Source of the DNA: Streptomyces sp. I05A-00742
Lineage (GTDB): Bacteria; Actinomycetota; Actinomycetes; Streptomycetales; Streptomycetaceae
Length of the DNA: 64,000 bases
NCBI RefSeq assembly: GCF_013055795.1
Contig: NZ_JABETO010000001.1
Location: forward strand, 62,001-126,000
Reading direction: 5' to 3'
The notes under the pieces were generated by a model. That model saw only the letters and a program-made list of their open reading frames with translations, ran no database searches and was not told the origin of the DNA. The position numbers were made by a program, and so were the translations under genes. Positions 38,640 through 51,202 of the stretch are shown piece after piece. Numbering within the stretch: the stretch's first letter is position 1; each line of letters starts with the position of its first letter.

Positions 38640-41600
38640 GGCGAGGAGGCAGCGACCGGCCCCCGCGTGAACTCCCCGCGGACTTGCGCCTGGTGGCCCC
38701 CGCGCTCGCCGCGTGGGCGGGAGCCGCCGCCGCGCTGACGGCGGACGGCGGCACGGTGGCCGTGGCCTGCGTGGTGGCGCTGGCCCTCGCGGGCCTGGCG
38801 GCGCTGATCGCCGCGCGGGCGCGGGACCGCGGGAGACCGGACCGCCGGCCGACTGCCGCCCGCCCGGAGGACGACACCGGCCCCGAACCCCTCACCCGGA
38901 CACGGCCCGTCACCCCCCTGCGGACCACCCTCCCCGCATGGGCCCGGGCCGCCGCCGCGGCCACCGCCGCCGCGCTGCTCTGCGGAGCCGCCGGTGCCGC
39001 GGCCGGCGCGCTGCGGACGGCCGACACCCGGCGCGGGCCGGTGCCGGGGCTGGCGGCCCGGTACGCGGAGGCCACGCTGGACGTCACGGTGACCAAGGAC
39101 CCGCGGGCCGTCCGGCCGCACGTGCGTGGGGCGGCCCGCGCCGTTCCGACCGTCGTGGTCGAGGGGGAGGCGACCCGCGTGATGGTCACTCACCGGGGAG
39201 CCACGACCGCGACAGCCACCCGGACCCCCGTCCTGCTCGTCGCCCGGCCCGACTGGCTCGGGCTGCTGCCCTCCACCCGGCTGAGGGTCGCCGGGCGGCT
39301 GGCGCCGCCCTCGCACGACGGCGACCGGATCGCGGCCGTCGTCCGCGTCCCGCACGGGCCGCCGCACGTCGTCGGGCGGCCGACGGCGCTCCAGCAGGCC
39401 GCCGCCCGGCTCCGCGCGGGGCTGCGGTCGGCCACCGACGGGCTCGCCCCGGACGCGCGGGCGCTGCTGCCCGGCCTGGTCGTAGGGGACACCTCCCGCA
39501 TTCCGCCCGATCTCGAAGAGGCCTTCCGGACCACGGACCTCACCCACCTGCTGGCGGTTTCCGGCAGCAACCTGACGATCTTGATGGCTCTACTGATCGG
39601 ACCCGCCCATCTGGCGGCACGGGCCGAACGCCGGGGCCTGGCAGGCCGGCTGGGCATCCCCCTGCGGCCGACGGCGGTGGTGGGCGGACTGCTCGTGCTG
39701 GGGTTCGTGGTGGTGTGCCGGCCCGAGCCGAGCGTGCTCCGGGCCGCGGTCTGCGGGCTGGTCGCCCTGCTCGCCCTCGCCACAGGCCGTCGTCGCGGCC
39801 TGCTGCCCGCCCTGGCGGCCGCGGTGCTGGTCCTGGTCCTCTACGACCCCTGGCTGGCGCGCAGTTACGGATTCCTGCTCTCCGTCCTGGCCACCGGCGC
39901 CCTCCTGACGCTCGCCCCGCGCTGGAGCGCGTCCCTGCGCCGGCGCGGTGTGCCGGGCAGGCTCGCCGAGGCCCTCGCGGCGACGGCCGCGGCCCAGGCG
40001 GTCTGCGCACCGGTGATCGTCGTGCTGTCGTCCCGAGTGAGCCTGGTCGCCGTCCCCTGCAACCTCCTCGCCGAGCTCGCGGTCGCCCCCGCGACGGTGC
40101 TCGGCTTCGCCGCACTCGTCGTCGCCCCGTTCGGCCTTCCCCCGGCCCACGCCCTCGCCTGGCTCGCCGGCTGGCCCGCTTCCTGGACCGCCGCCGTCGC
40201 ACGGACCGGAGCGGCCCTTCCCGGAGCGGAGCTGGGCTGGCCGGACGGCCTGCCGGGCGCGCTGCTGATGGTGACGGCCGTCGCGGCCGGCGTATGCGCG
40301 GCCCGCCTGGTGTTCCGGCACCCCGGCCGGCATCCCGACCGGCACTTCGACCGGACCCCCGACCGGCACTCCGACGGGCATCCCGGCCGGAACCCCGACG
40401 CGCACCCCGACCGGCACCCGGACCGGCACCCTGACCCCCGTCGGCACCGCCGCAACCGACGGCGGTGGTTCTGCGCGCTGTGCGCGCTCCTCCTTGTCGC
40501 CGCGGCGGTCCTCCGGCCGGCTCCCCTGACCCGGATCGTCACCGGCTGGCCGCCGCCCGGCTGGCGGTTCGCGGCCTGCGATGTGGGGCAGGGCGACGCC
40601 CTGGCGCTCGCGGCGGGCGACGGCACGGCCGTCGTCGTGGACGCCGGCCCCGAGCCGCGGGCCGTGGACCGGTGCCTGCGCGCGCTGGGCGTACGGGCGG
40701 TACCGCTCCTGCTGCTGACGCACTATCACGCGGACCACGTGGACGGGCTGCCCGGCGTGCTGCGCGGCCGGTCGGTCGGGACGATCGAGAGCACCCCGTT
40801 CGAGGAACCGCCCGGGCAGGCGGCGTTCGTCCGGCGCGAGGCCCGGCGCGCGGGCGTCCCGGTCGTCACCGCCGCCCCCGGTGAACGCGGACGCCTCGGC
40901 ACGCTGTCCTGGGAGGTGCTGTGGCCCCCGCTCCCGGGTGGGGCGCCCGAGGCGGAGAGCGGCCCCAACGACGCCAGCGTCACCCTGCTCGTGCGCTCTC
41001 CGGGGCTGACCCTGCTCCTGCTCGGCGACCTCGAACCGCCCGCCCAGCACGCCCTCCTGGAGCACCACCCCGAGCTGCCCCCGGTGGACGTCCTGAAGGT
41101 CGCCCACCACGGCTCCGCCCACCAGGACCCCGAGCTGCTGCACCGGGTACGGCCCCGGCTGGCCGTGGTGTCCGCGGGCGTAGGCAATCCGTACGGCCAT
41201 CCCGCGCCCCGTACGGTCGCCGCACTGCGGGCGGAAGGCGCCGCGGTCCTCCGGACCGACACCGACGGACCGGTGGCGGTGACGGACACGGTCACCGCGG
41301 TGATGGCCGGCCCGGATCAGGCGGCCCGGCCCCCGGAGCGGGGATCCGGACGGTTCAGTCCGCCTCGACCCAGCCCTCGTGCTCCTCGGCGAGCGCGCGC
41401 AGCTCGGCGAGGTCCAGGATGCCGTCCGGGTCCTCCATCACGACCAGCCACTGCGCGTCCTCCGCGTCGTCCTCGCCGGCCAGTGCCTCGCGGACGATCT
41501 GCGGCGGCCCGTCCATGGGGTAGCGGGAATTGGACACCCTGGCCACTTCCTCCGCTACCTCCCGGTCCGGGAGCACCAGCAGGTAGCGGGAGGGGCGCGG

Positions 41601-41935
41601 AGACTCGGACGGGGACTCGGAGGGGGTCTCGGAGGGGGTCTCGGAGGAGGAAGGGGGAACGCTGCTCACCCGCTCATTGTGCGCCATGCCCGCACCGCGG
41701 CGGAGGGGAGTGTCCGACCCGCATGGGATGCTGGACGCGATGGCCAGGAACACCGCGGGCAAAGCCGCGAACGACGACCCGCTCGCCCCCGTCACGCTCG
41801 CCGTGGGGCAGGAGGACCTCCTCCTCGACCGCGCCGTGCAGGAGGTGGTGGCGGCCGCCCGCGCGGCCGACGCGGACACCGACGTCCGCGACCTCACCCC
41901 GGACGCGCTCCAGCCCGGCACCCTCGCCGAGCTGA
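38636..41935 (+). CDS. comEC: ComEC/Rec2 DNA-uptake channel, frame lacking the expected stop
   Basis: The ComEC domain (LPGLVVGDTSRIPPDLEEAFRTTDLTHLLAVSGSNLTIL, about 280-320) and multiple helices to about residue 570 are followed by a His/Arg/Pro/Asp repeat linker and a metallo-beta-lactamase domain (about 640-880) with THYHADHVDGLPG and KVAHHGSAHQD. The recognisable protein ends near nt 41300, but no in-frame stop occurs until 41935. The extra ~210 residues are Arg/Pro/Ser-rich, antisense to the gene at 41355-41687, then overlap holA in another frame, so the true product may have lost its stop recently. Full frame 1099 aa. Confidence 0.82.
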   Translation: MRRGGSDRPPRELPADLRLVAPALAAWAGAAAALTADGGTVAVACVVALALAGLAALIAARARDRGRPDRRPTAARPEDDTGPEPLTRTRPVTPLRTTLPAWARAAAAATAAALLCGAAGAAAGALRTADTRRGPVPGLAARYAEATLDVTVTKDPRAVRPHVRGAARAVPTVVVEGEATRVMVTHRGATTATATRTPVLLVARPDWLGLLPSTRLRVAGRLAPPSHDGDRIAAVVRVPHGPPHVVGRPTALQQAAARLRAGLRSATDGLAPDARALLPGLVVGDTSRIPPDLEEAFRTTDLTHLLAVSGSNLTILMALLIGPAHLAARAERRGLAGRLGIPLRPTAVVGGLLVLGFVVVCRPEPSVLRAAVCGLVALLALATGRRRGLLPALAAAVLVLVLYDPWLARSYGFLLSVLATGALLTLAPRWSASLRRRGVPGRLAEALAATAAAQAVCAPVIVVLSSRVSLVAVPCNLLAELAVAPATVLGFAALVVAPFGLPPAHALAWLAGWPASWTAAVARTGAALPGAELGWPDGLPGALLMVTAVAAGVCAARLVFRHPGRHPDRHFDRTPDRHSDGHPGRNPDAHPDRHPDRHPDPRRHRRNRRRWFCALCALLLVAAAVLRPAPLTRIVTGWPPPGWRFAACDVGQGDALALAAGDGTAVVVDAGPEPRAVDRCLRALGVRAVPLLLLTHYHADHVDGLPGVLRGRSVGTIESTPFEEPPGQAAFVRREARRAGVPVVTAAPGERGRLGTLSWEVLWPPLPGGAPEAESGPNDASVTLLVRSPGLTLLLLGDLEPPAQHALLEHHPELPPVDVLKVAHHGSAHQDPELLHRVRPRLAVVSAGVGNPYGHPAPRTVAALRAEGAAVLRTDTDGPVAVTDTVTAVMAGPDQAARPPERGSGRFSPPRPSPRAPRRARAARRGPGCRPGPPSRPATARPPRRPRRPVPRGRSAAARPWGSGNWTPWPLPPLPPGPGAPAGSGRGAETRTGTRRGSRRGSRRRKGERCSPAHCAPCPHRGGGECPTRMGCWTRWPGTPRAKPRTTTRSPPSRSPWGRRTSSSTAPCRRWWRPPARPTRTPTSATSPRTRSSPAPSPS
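41355..41687 (-). CDS. Conserved Streptomyces hypothetical protein
   Basis: 110 residues from ATG 41687, or 104 from GTG 41669. An N-terminal Ser/Glu/Thr/Pro repeat (SETPSETPSESPSES) precedes a small domain RYLLVLPDREVAEEVAR...ALAGEDDAEDAQWLVVMEDP...AEEHEGWVEAD, which looks like a ferredoxin-like alpha/beta fold and is acidic. I recall relatives between comEC and holA in other Streptomyces; no function is known. It lies opposite the tail of the long comEC frame. Confidence 0.72.
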   Translation of the reverse strand: MAHNERVSSVPPSSSETPSETPSESPSESPRPSRYLLVLPDREVAEEVARVSNSRYPMDGPPQIVREALAGEDDAEDAQWLVVMEDPDGILDLAELRALAEEHEGWVEAD

Positions 41936-42738
41936 CCAGCCCGTCGCTGTTCGCCGAGCGCAAGGTCGTGGTCGTGCGCAACGCGCAGGACCTCTCGGCG
42001 GACACGATCAAGGACGTCAAGGGCTATCTGGGTGCTCCCGCCGAGGAGATCACCCTCGTCCTGCTGCACGCCGGCGGCGCGAAGGGCAAGGGGCTGCTCG
42101 ACGCCGCCCGGAAGTCCGGGGCCCGTGAGGTCGCCTGCCCGAAGATGACCAAGCCGGCCGACCGCCTCGCGTTCGTCCGGTCCGAGTTCCGCTCGACGGG
42201 CCGGTCCGCGACGCCGGAGGCGTGCCAGGCCCTGGTCGACGCCATCGGCAGCGACCTGCGCGAGCTGGCGAGCGCCTGCGCGCAGCTCGTCGCCGACATC
42301 GAGGGTGTGATCGACGAGGCGGTCGTGGCCCGCTACTACACGGGCCGTGCCGAGGCGTCCAGCTTCACCGTGGCCGACCGGGCCGTGGAAGGCAGGGCCG
42401 CCGAGGCCCTGGAGGCGCTGCGCTGGGCCATGGCCACCGGTGTGGCCCCGGTGCTGATCACCAGCGCGCTCGCCCAGGGCGTCCGCTCGATCGGCAAGCT
42501 CGCCTCGGCCCCGCGCGGCGCCCGCCCGGGCGATCTGGCCCGTGAGCTCGGCATGCCGCCGTGGAAGATCGACCGGGTACGTCAGCAGATGCGCGGCTGG
42601 TCGGCGGACGGCGTCGCCACCGCGCTGCGCGCCGTCGCGGAGGCGGACGCCGGGGTCAAGGGCGGCGGGGACGACCCGGAGTACGCCCTGGAGAAGGCCG
42701 TCGTCGCGGTGGCCCGGGCGGCCCGCAGCCGTTCCTGA
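41740..42738 (+). CDS. holA: DNA polymerase III subunit delta
   Basis: 332 residues. [28 protein letters not shown] starts the AAA+-like clamp-loader fold; the helical collar region contains [38 protein letters not shown] and the end [17 protein letters not shown] is typical. Delta opens the beta clamp for loading. ATG 41740 gives the N terminus [20 protein letters not shown] 41728 is possible. It follows comEA-comEC as in other actinobacteria. Confidence 0.93.
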   Translation: MARNTAGKAANDDPLAPVTLAVGQEDLLLDRAVQEVVAAARAADADTDVRDLTPDALQPGTLAELTSPSLFAERKVVVVRNAQDLSADTIKDVKGYLGAPAEEITLVLLHAGGAKGKGLLDAARKSGAREVACPKMTKPADRLAFVRSEFRSTGRSATPEACQALVDAIGSDLRELASACAQLVADIEGVIDEAVVARYYTGRAEASSFTVADRAVEGRAAEALEALRWAMATGVAPVLITSALAQGVRSIGKLASAPRGARPGDLARELGMPPWKIDRVRQQMRGWSADGVATALRAVAEADAGVKGGGDDPEYALEKAVVAVARAARSRS

Positions 42739-42771
42739 GAGACCGGGAGCAGGGGCGGCGGGCAAGCCGAA

Positions 42772-42809
42772 GGCCCCGGTCCGTCCTGGGGAAGGACGGG
42801 ACCGGGGCC
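42772..42809. terminator. Terminator between holA and rpsT
   Basis: GGCCCCGGTCCGTCCT (42772-42787) pairs with AGGACGGGACCGGGGCC (42793-42809) with one bulged base; GGTTTCG follows. It lies 34 bases past holA and can serve both convergent transcripts. Confidence 0.78.
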
Positions 42810-42952
42810 CCGGTTTCGTTCATCGAGCCGGAAGGCTCATGCCGCGCCCGCGTGGCGAACGACCGAGCGCGGCGGGGGTGCCGGACCGGAGCGGTAGAGG
42901 GGCCGCTGATTCCGATACCGGCGAGGACCGGGGCTCACGCCCCGGAGGGACT

Positions 42953-43219
42953 TCAGCCCTTGAGGGAGGCAACCTGCTTGGCCAGCGCCGACTTCTTGTT
43001 GGCGGCGGCGTTCTTGTGCAGGACACCCTTGCTGGCGGCCTTGTCGAGCTTCTTGCCGGCGAGGGCGACGGCGGCGGTGGCCTTGGCGGCGTCACCGGCG
43101 ACGATGGCCTCGCGGGCCGCGCGGACAGCGGTCTTGACCGAGGACTTGACGGCCTTGTTGCGCAGGCGCGCCTTCTCGTTGGTCTTGTTCCGCTTGATCT
43201 GGGACTTGATGTTCGCCAC
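42953..43219 (-). CDS. rpsT: Ribosomal protein bS20
   Basis: 88 residues of a highly basic, all-helical protein: [21 protein letters not shown] at the start and [22 protein letters not shown] at the end, the S20 signature. It binds 16S rRNA early in 30S assembly. Divergent from lepA with a 205-bp intergenic region that must carry both promoters. Normal length. Confidence 0.97.
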   Translation of the reverse strand: MANIKSQIKRNKTNEKARLRNKAVKSSVKTAVRAAREAIVAGDAAKATAAVALAGKKLDKAASKGVLHKNAAANKKSALAKQVASLKG

Positions 43220-43424
43220 GAAAGAGCCTTTTCAGGTTCGTTGGATTTCGAGAGTGCGCTCCGCGCGTGAGAGGGTCGCGAAGCACAGTGGACCAGGCTA
43301 CCAGCCCGGTCCTGGCCCTCCCAAACCGGACGGCGGCCGCCGCTCATGGGACCATGGAGTGGTCGTATACCCGACTCCCGCCGAGACTGGCGTGCAAACG
43401 CCGAAGTCACCGAATGGATCCTGC

Positions 43425-45293
<1,869 letters not shown>

Positions 45294-45328
45294 CCGGTCC
45301 GCCGCTGCGGCCCGCGCGATGCGCCCCG

Positions 45329-45356
45329 GCGCCCGCTTCCTTCGGGGAGCGGGCGC
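45329..45356 (+). terminator. UUCG-tetraloop terminator after lepA
   Basis: GCGCCCGCTTCC (45329-45340), loop TTCG, GGGAGCGGGCGC (45345-45356): a 12-bp stem with one G-U pair, then TTCCGT. It is 36 bases past the lepA stop. Confidence 0.83.
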
Positions 45357-45535
45357 TTCCGTATACCGGATGGCCATCCCCGGCGGTACGTGTAAGTAGC
45401 ACCAGTCACTTTCGGTCACAGGTTAAACAAGGCTTTGCGGGGCTCTTACGCGACGGCCCCCGGCGCCCTAGTCTGATCACTGCTTGAAGGTTACTCGCGA
45501 GTCACCCAGCAACGAGGCGGGCCCCGGAGGATGCC

Positions 45536-47425
<1,890 letters not shown>

Positions 47426-47470
47426 TCCGGACCGGTCCGTTGTCCGGCGGCCATGCCGGACAATGGACCT

Positions 47471-48703
47471 ATGCCTTCCGTACTGCCCGATGGTGAGCCC
47501 GTGCCCGAGGACGGGACCCTGCCCCGCCACGCCCTCGCGGACGCCGGGCGGCGGCCCCTCGGGTTCTATCTGCACGTCCCGTACTGCGCCACGCGCTGCG
47601 GCTACTGCGACTTCAACACCTACACCGCCAGTGAGCTGCGCGGTTCCGGTGGCGCCCTGGCCTCGCGGGACAACTACGCCGACACGGTCGCCGACGAGAT
47701 CCGCCTGGCCCGGAAGGTGCTCGGCGACGACCCGCGGCCGGTCGAGACGGTCTTCGTCGGCGGCGGCACCCCCACCCTGCTGCCCGCCGCCGACCTGGGC
47801 CGCATGCTCGCCGCGATCCGCGACGAGTTCGGGCTCGCGCCGGACGCCGAGGTCACCACGGAGGCCAACCCGGAGTCCGTCGACCCCCGCTACCTGGAGG
47901 AACTGCGGGCCGCCGGCTTCAACCGGGTGTCGTTCGGCATGCAGAGCGCCCGGCAGCACGTCCTCAAGGTCCTCGACCGCACCCACACCCCCGGCCGCCC
48001 CGAGGCATGCGTGGCCGAGGCCCGCGCGGCCGGGTTCGACCACGTCAACCTCGACCTGATCTACGGCACCCCCGGCGAGAGCGACGACGACTGGCGCGCC
48101 TCCCTGGACGCCGCGATCACGGCGGGCCCGGACCACGTCTCGGCCTACGCCCTGATCGTCGAGGAGGGCACCCAGCTGGCCCGCCGCATCCGGCGCGGCG
48201 AGGTCCCCATGACCGACGACGACGTCCACGCCGACCGCTACCTGATCGCCGAGGACCTCCTCACCGCCGCCGGCTACCACTGGTACGAGGTCTCCAACTG
48301 GGCCACCACCGAAGCCGGCCGCTGCCGCCACAACGAGCTCTACTGGCGCGGCGCCGACTGGTGGGGCGCGGGCCCCGGCGCCCACTCCCACGTCGGCGGC
48401 GTCCGGTGGTGGAACGTCAAGCACCCCGGCGCCTACGCGCAGGCCCTCACCGAGGGCCGCTCCCCGGGCGCCGGCCGCGAGATCCTGCCCGACGAGGACC
48501 GCCGCGTCGAGCGCATCCTGCTGGAACTGCGCCTGCTGGACGGCTGCCCGCTGTCCCTGCTGAAGCCGGCGGGTCTCGCGGCGGCCGGGAAGGCCCTGGC
48601 CGACGGGCTGCTCCAGCCGGAGCCGTACGCGGCGGGGCGCGCGGTGCTGACGCTGCGGGGCCGGTTGCTGGCGGACGCGGTGGTGCGGGATCTGGTGGAC
48701 TGA
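47471..48703 (+). CDS. hemW: HemW-like radical SAM heme chaperone
   Basis: 410 residues. The radical SAM motif is C39-xxx-C43-xx-C46 (YCATRCGYCDFNTY), followed by the GGGTP motif (FVGGGTPTLLPA) and the HemW-type VNLDLIYGTPGESDDDW. The family was long annotated as oxygen-independent coproporphyrinogen oxidase, but lacks its extra N-terminal residues and works as a heme chaperone. ATG 47471 is preferred to 47453 by homologue N termini; frames overlap no neighbour. Confidence 0.92.
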   Translation: MPSVLPDGEPVPEDGTLPRHALADAGRRPLGFYLHVPYCATRCGYCDFNTYTASELRGSGGALASRDNYADTVADEIRLARKVLGDDPRPVETVFVGGGTPTLLPAADLGRMLAAIRDEFGLAPDAEVTTEANPESVDPRYLEELRAAGFNRVSFGMQSARQHVLKVLDRTHTPGRPEACVAEARAAGFDHVNLDLIYGTPGESDDDWRASLDAAITAGPDHVSAYALIVEEGTQLARRIRRGEVPMTDDDVHADRYLIAEDLLTAAGYHWYEVSNWATTEAGRCRHNELYWRGADWWGAGPGAHSHVGGVRWWNVKHPGAYAQALTEGRSPGAGREILPDEDRRVERILLELRLLDGCPLSLLKPAGLAAAGKALADGLLQPEPYAAGRAVLTLRGRLLADAVVRDLVD

Positions 48704-48786
48704 TTACCTGATCGGGTGAACCGAGGCGTATGCCCCCCGAATGCGCCTAGCCTCTCCCTAGGCTGTCGCCCACAGCAGGAGCGGCG

Positions 48787-49371
48787 ATGCGGAGGACCAC
48801 GGAGATGATGGCTGTGGACGAACGACTGATCGCGCTCATCGACGAGCACCCCGAGGTCTTCGAGGGGTACAAGATCGAGTTGTTGCGGGGGGACATCGTG
48901 ATGATGGCGGGGCCCGACTGGGTTCACAACGACATCGTCGAGCTTGTCCGGGACCGGATTCCCGGGGACCGGTGGCAGCGGAAGACGACCCAGGACATCG
49001 CCATTCCGGGCGAGAAAAGTGAACCGCAGCCGGATCTGCTGGTGATCGAGCGCGGAGCGTTCGAGGGCCCCGGACGGCTCGTTCCCGCCGAGGCCGCCAC
49101 CCTGCTCGTGGAGGTCGTCTCCAAGACCAGCGCCCACCGTGACTACCACGAGAAGCGCTCGGTGTATGCGGCCGGCCGTGTTCCCGCCTACCTGATCATC
49201 GATCCGTTCGCCGCCAAGTGCGTCCTGCTGACCGAGCCTTTCGGTGTGGGAGAGGAGGCGGACTACCGGACGGAACGCACCAGCAAGTTCGGTGAACCCG
49301 TGCCGCTCGATCTGATCGGCACCATCCTGGACACGTCCAACTTCCGTACTCTGCCCGGCAACCCCCGCTAA
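48787..49371 (+). CDS. Uma2 family (DUF820) putative nuclease-fold protein
   Basis: 194 residues. Uma2 proteins have a PD-(D/E)xK restriction-endonuclease fold; the probable active-site line here is QPDLLVI (Asp, about 79) and LLVEVVSKTSAHRD (Glu-x-Val, with Lys downstream). The biological role is unknown; copies multiply in Streptomyces and cyanobacteria. AGGAG stands five bases before ATG 48787; ATG 48805 is an alternative. Its stop overlaps the stop of the convergent gene (CTAA). Confidence 0.88.
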   Translation: MRRTTEMMAVDERLIALIDEHPEVFEGYKIELLRGDIVMMAGPDWVHNDIVELVRDRIPGDRWQRKTTQDIAIPGEKSEPQPDLLVIERGAFEGPGRLVPAEAATLLVEVVSKTSAHRDYHEKRSVYAAGRVPAYLIIDPFAAKCVLLTEPFGVGEEADYRTERTSKFGEPVPLDLIGTILDTSNFRTLPGNPR

Positions 49372-50198
49372 ACCCCCACCGTCACAAAGTCGATCAACTC
49401 CTCGACCCTCCCCAACAACTCCGGCTCCAGATCCTTGTACGACCGCACCGAGCCCAGAATCCGCTGCCAAGCGGCCCCCGTGTTCTCCGGCCAGCCCAGC
49501 GCCCGGCACACGCCCGTCTTCCAGTCCTGCCCGCGCGGCACCGACGGCCAGCCCGAAATTCCCACCGACGCCGGCTTCACGGCCTCCCACACGTCCACGT
49601 AGGGATGCCCGACGACGAGCACGTGCTCGCCCGTCACCTCCGCCGCGATCCGGGACTCCTTCGAACCCCGCACCAGGTGGTCGACGAGAACGCCCAGTCG
49701 CGCGTCCGGCCCGGGGCCGAAGTCGCGGACGATCGACGGCAGGTCGTCGACGCCCTCCAGGTACTCCACGACGACGCCCTCGATGCGCAGGTCGTCGCCC
49801 CACACCCGTTCCACGAGCTCCGCGTCGTGCCGTCCCTCGACGTAGATGCGCCCGGCCCGCGCGACCCGGGCCCGGGCGCCGGGGACGGCGATCGAGCCGG
49901 AGGCGGTACGGGCCGGGCCCCGCGGCGCGCGCGGCGGGGCGGCCGGGCGGACGAGGGTGACGACGCGGCCCTCCAGCAGGAAGCCGCGCGGCTCCAGCGG
50001 GAAGACGCGGTGTTTGCCGAAGCGGTCCTCCAGCGTCACCGTCGGCCCCTGGGCGGTCTTCTCGCAGCGGACCACCGCCCCGCAGAAGCCGGTCGTGACC
50101 TCCTCCACCACCAGGTCCGGCTCGGCCGGCACCTCGGGGACGGGGACGCTCCGCTTCCACGGAGGGGTCAGGTCGGGGCCGTACTGTCTGCTGCGCAC
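49368..50198 (-). CDS. DUF3097 family protein
   Basis: 276 residues, actinobacteria-specific family. Conserved stretches include VEEVTTGFCGAVVRCEK, RIYVEGRHDAELVERVWGDDLR (resembling a Toprim-like EGxxDxE pattern), VLVDHLVRGSKESRIA and HVLVVGHPYVDVWEAVKP. If the Toprim resemblance holds, a nucleic-acid phosphotransfer role is possible, but none has been assigned. It converges with the Uma2 gene. Confidence 0.88.
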   Translation of the reverse strand: MRSRQYGPDLTPPWKRSVPVPEVPAEPDLVVEEVTTGFCGAVVRCEKTAQGPTVTLEDRFGKHRVFPLEPRGFLLEGRVVTLVRPAAPPRAPRGPARTASGSIAVPGARARVARAGRIYVEGRHDAELVERVWGDDLRIEGVVVEYLEGVDDLPSIVRDFGPGPDARLGVLVDHLVRGSKESRIAAEVTGEHVLVVGHPYVDVWEAVKPASVGISGWPSVPRGQDWKTGVCRALGWPENTGAAWQRILGSVRSYKDLEPELLGRVEELIDFVTVGV

Positions 50199-50231
50199 GC
50201 GCAGACGATAGGAAAAACCGGCCCTCCCGGC

Positions 50232-50984
50232 CTACGACACGCCGAAGCGCCGTGCCAGCGCGTTGCGTTGCTCACGGACAAACCGGGCATCGACCACCGC
50301 GCCGTGCCCGGGGACGTACACCGCGTCGTCGCCCCCGAGGGCGAGCAGCCGGTCCAGCGCCGCCGGCCAGGCGTCCGGGGTCGCGTCCCGGCCGGCCTGC
50401 GGTTCGCCGGACTCCTCGACCAGGTCGCCGCAGAAGACGACGTCCGGCGACCCGTCCGGGCCCGTCACCAGGACGACCAGGTCGTACCGGCTGTGGGCGG
50501 CCCCGAGGGCGACGAGCCGGACCCGCCGCCCGCCGCCCAGGCCGAGGGCCAGCTCGCCGGAGACCTCGTGCCCCGGGGGCACGATCCGGGCGGTGGCCTC
50601 GGCGGCCTCCCGCGCGTCCACGCCCTGGCGCACCGCGCTCCCGCGCAGCTCCTCGGCCCCGGCCGCCAGACAGCCGGCGAGCCCGGCGGCCCCGTACACC
50701 GCGGCGCCCGGGAACGCGGCGGTGCCCAGGACATGGTCGAAGTGGTCGTGAGTCAGTGCGATATGCGTCACGGGCAGCCCGAAGAGCTCCGTCACCTCGC
50801 GGTGGATCTCCGCGCCCTCACCGAGCGTCGCCCCCGTGTCCACCACCAGGACGCCCGCCTCCCCGGCGACGGCCCCGGCCGTCGCGTCCCAGCCCGGCAG
50901 CCTCCGCCGCGCCACCCCCGGCGCGAGCCGTTCCCAGCGCGCCCCCGCGTGCTGCTCCTGGTGTTCCCCTCCGTGGTTCGTCAT
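50232..50984 (-). CDS. Metallo-beta-lactamase-fold hydrolase
   Basis: 250 residues. Metal-binding motif THDHFDHVLG (HxHxDH type), later ligand His in GAAHSRYDLVVLV and the CGDLVEESGEP motif with the bridging Asp, plus a closing VPGHGAVVD. It is a generic cytoplasmic MBL hydrolase; the substrate cannot be told. The gene lies 33 bases upstream of DUF3097 in the same direction, so they may share a transcript, and diverges from hrcA. Confidence 0.88.
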   Translation of the reverse strand: MTNHGGEHQEQHAGARWERLAPGVARRRLPGWDATAGAVAGEAGVLVVDTGATLGEGAEIHREVTELFGLPVTHIALTHDHFDHVLGTAAFPGAAVYGAAGLAGCLAAGAEELRGSAVRQGVDAREAAEATARIVPPGHEVSGELALGLGGGRRVRLVALGAAHSRYDLVVLVTGPDGSPDVVFCGDLVEESGEPQAGRDATPDAWPAALDRLLALGGDDAVYVPGHGAVVDARFVREQRNALARRFGVS

Positions 50985-51103
50985 GGCAGGAACCTAACCG
51001 CCGCGCGGTACGGTGACCCGTCCGGAGGCGCACGCGGAGCGGGCACGGAGCGCGACTGCCTTGCCGTGGTCGCGGTGCGCCGCCGTACACTTGCGTGTGG
51101 GGT

Positions 51104-51130
51104 TTGGCACTCGTGACCTTTGAGTGCCAG
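51104..51130 (+). promoter_or_regulatory. CIRCE element before hrcA
   Basis: TTGGCACTC (51104-51112), nine bases, GAGTGCCAG (51122-51130): the HrcA operator with consensus half-site TTAGCACTC and the standard 9-base spacer. It lies 72 bases before the hrcA start, consistent with autoregulation. Upstream, TTGCCG (51061-51066) and TACACT (51086-51091) form a possible promoter with a 19-base spacer. Confidence 0.92.
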
Positions 51131-51202
51131 GCACGAGTCCCGGGTAGGACCCCGGGAGGACCCCGCAAGACGGCTGGACCGCTGGACTGGAGGTGTGCGC
51201 GG

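Noticed and set aside
38713-40434. 573-codon plus-strand frame inside comEC
   Set aside because: Arg/Gly/Pro-rich shadow; the comEC frame carries the competence domain motifs.
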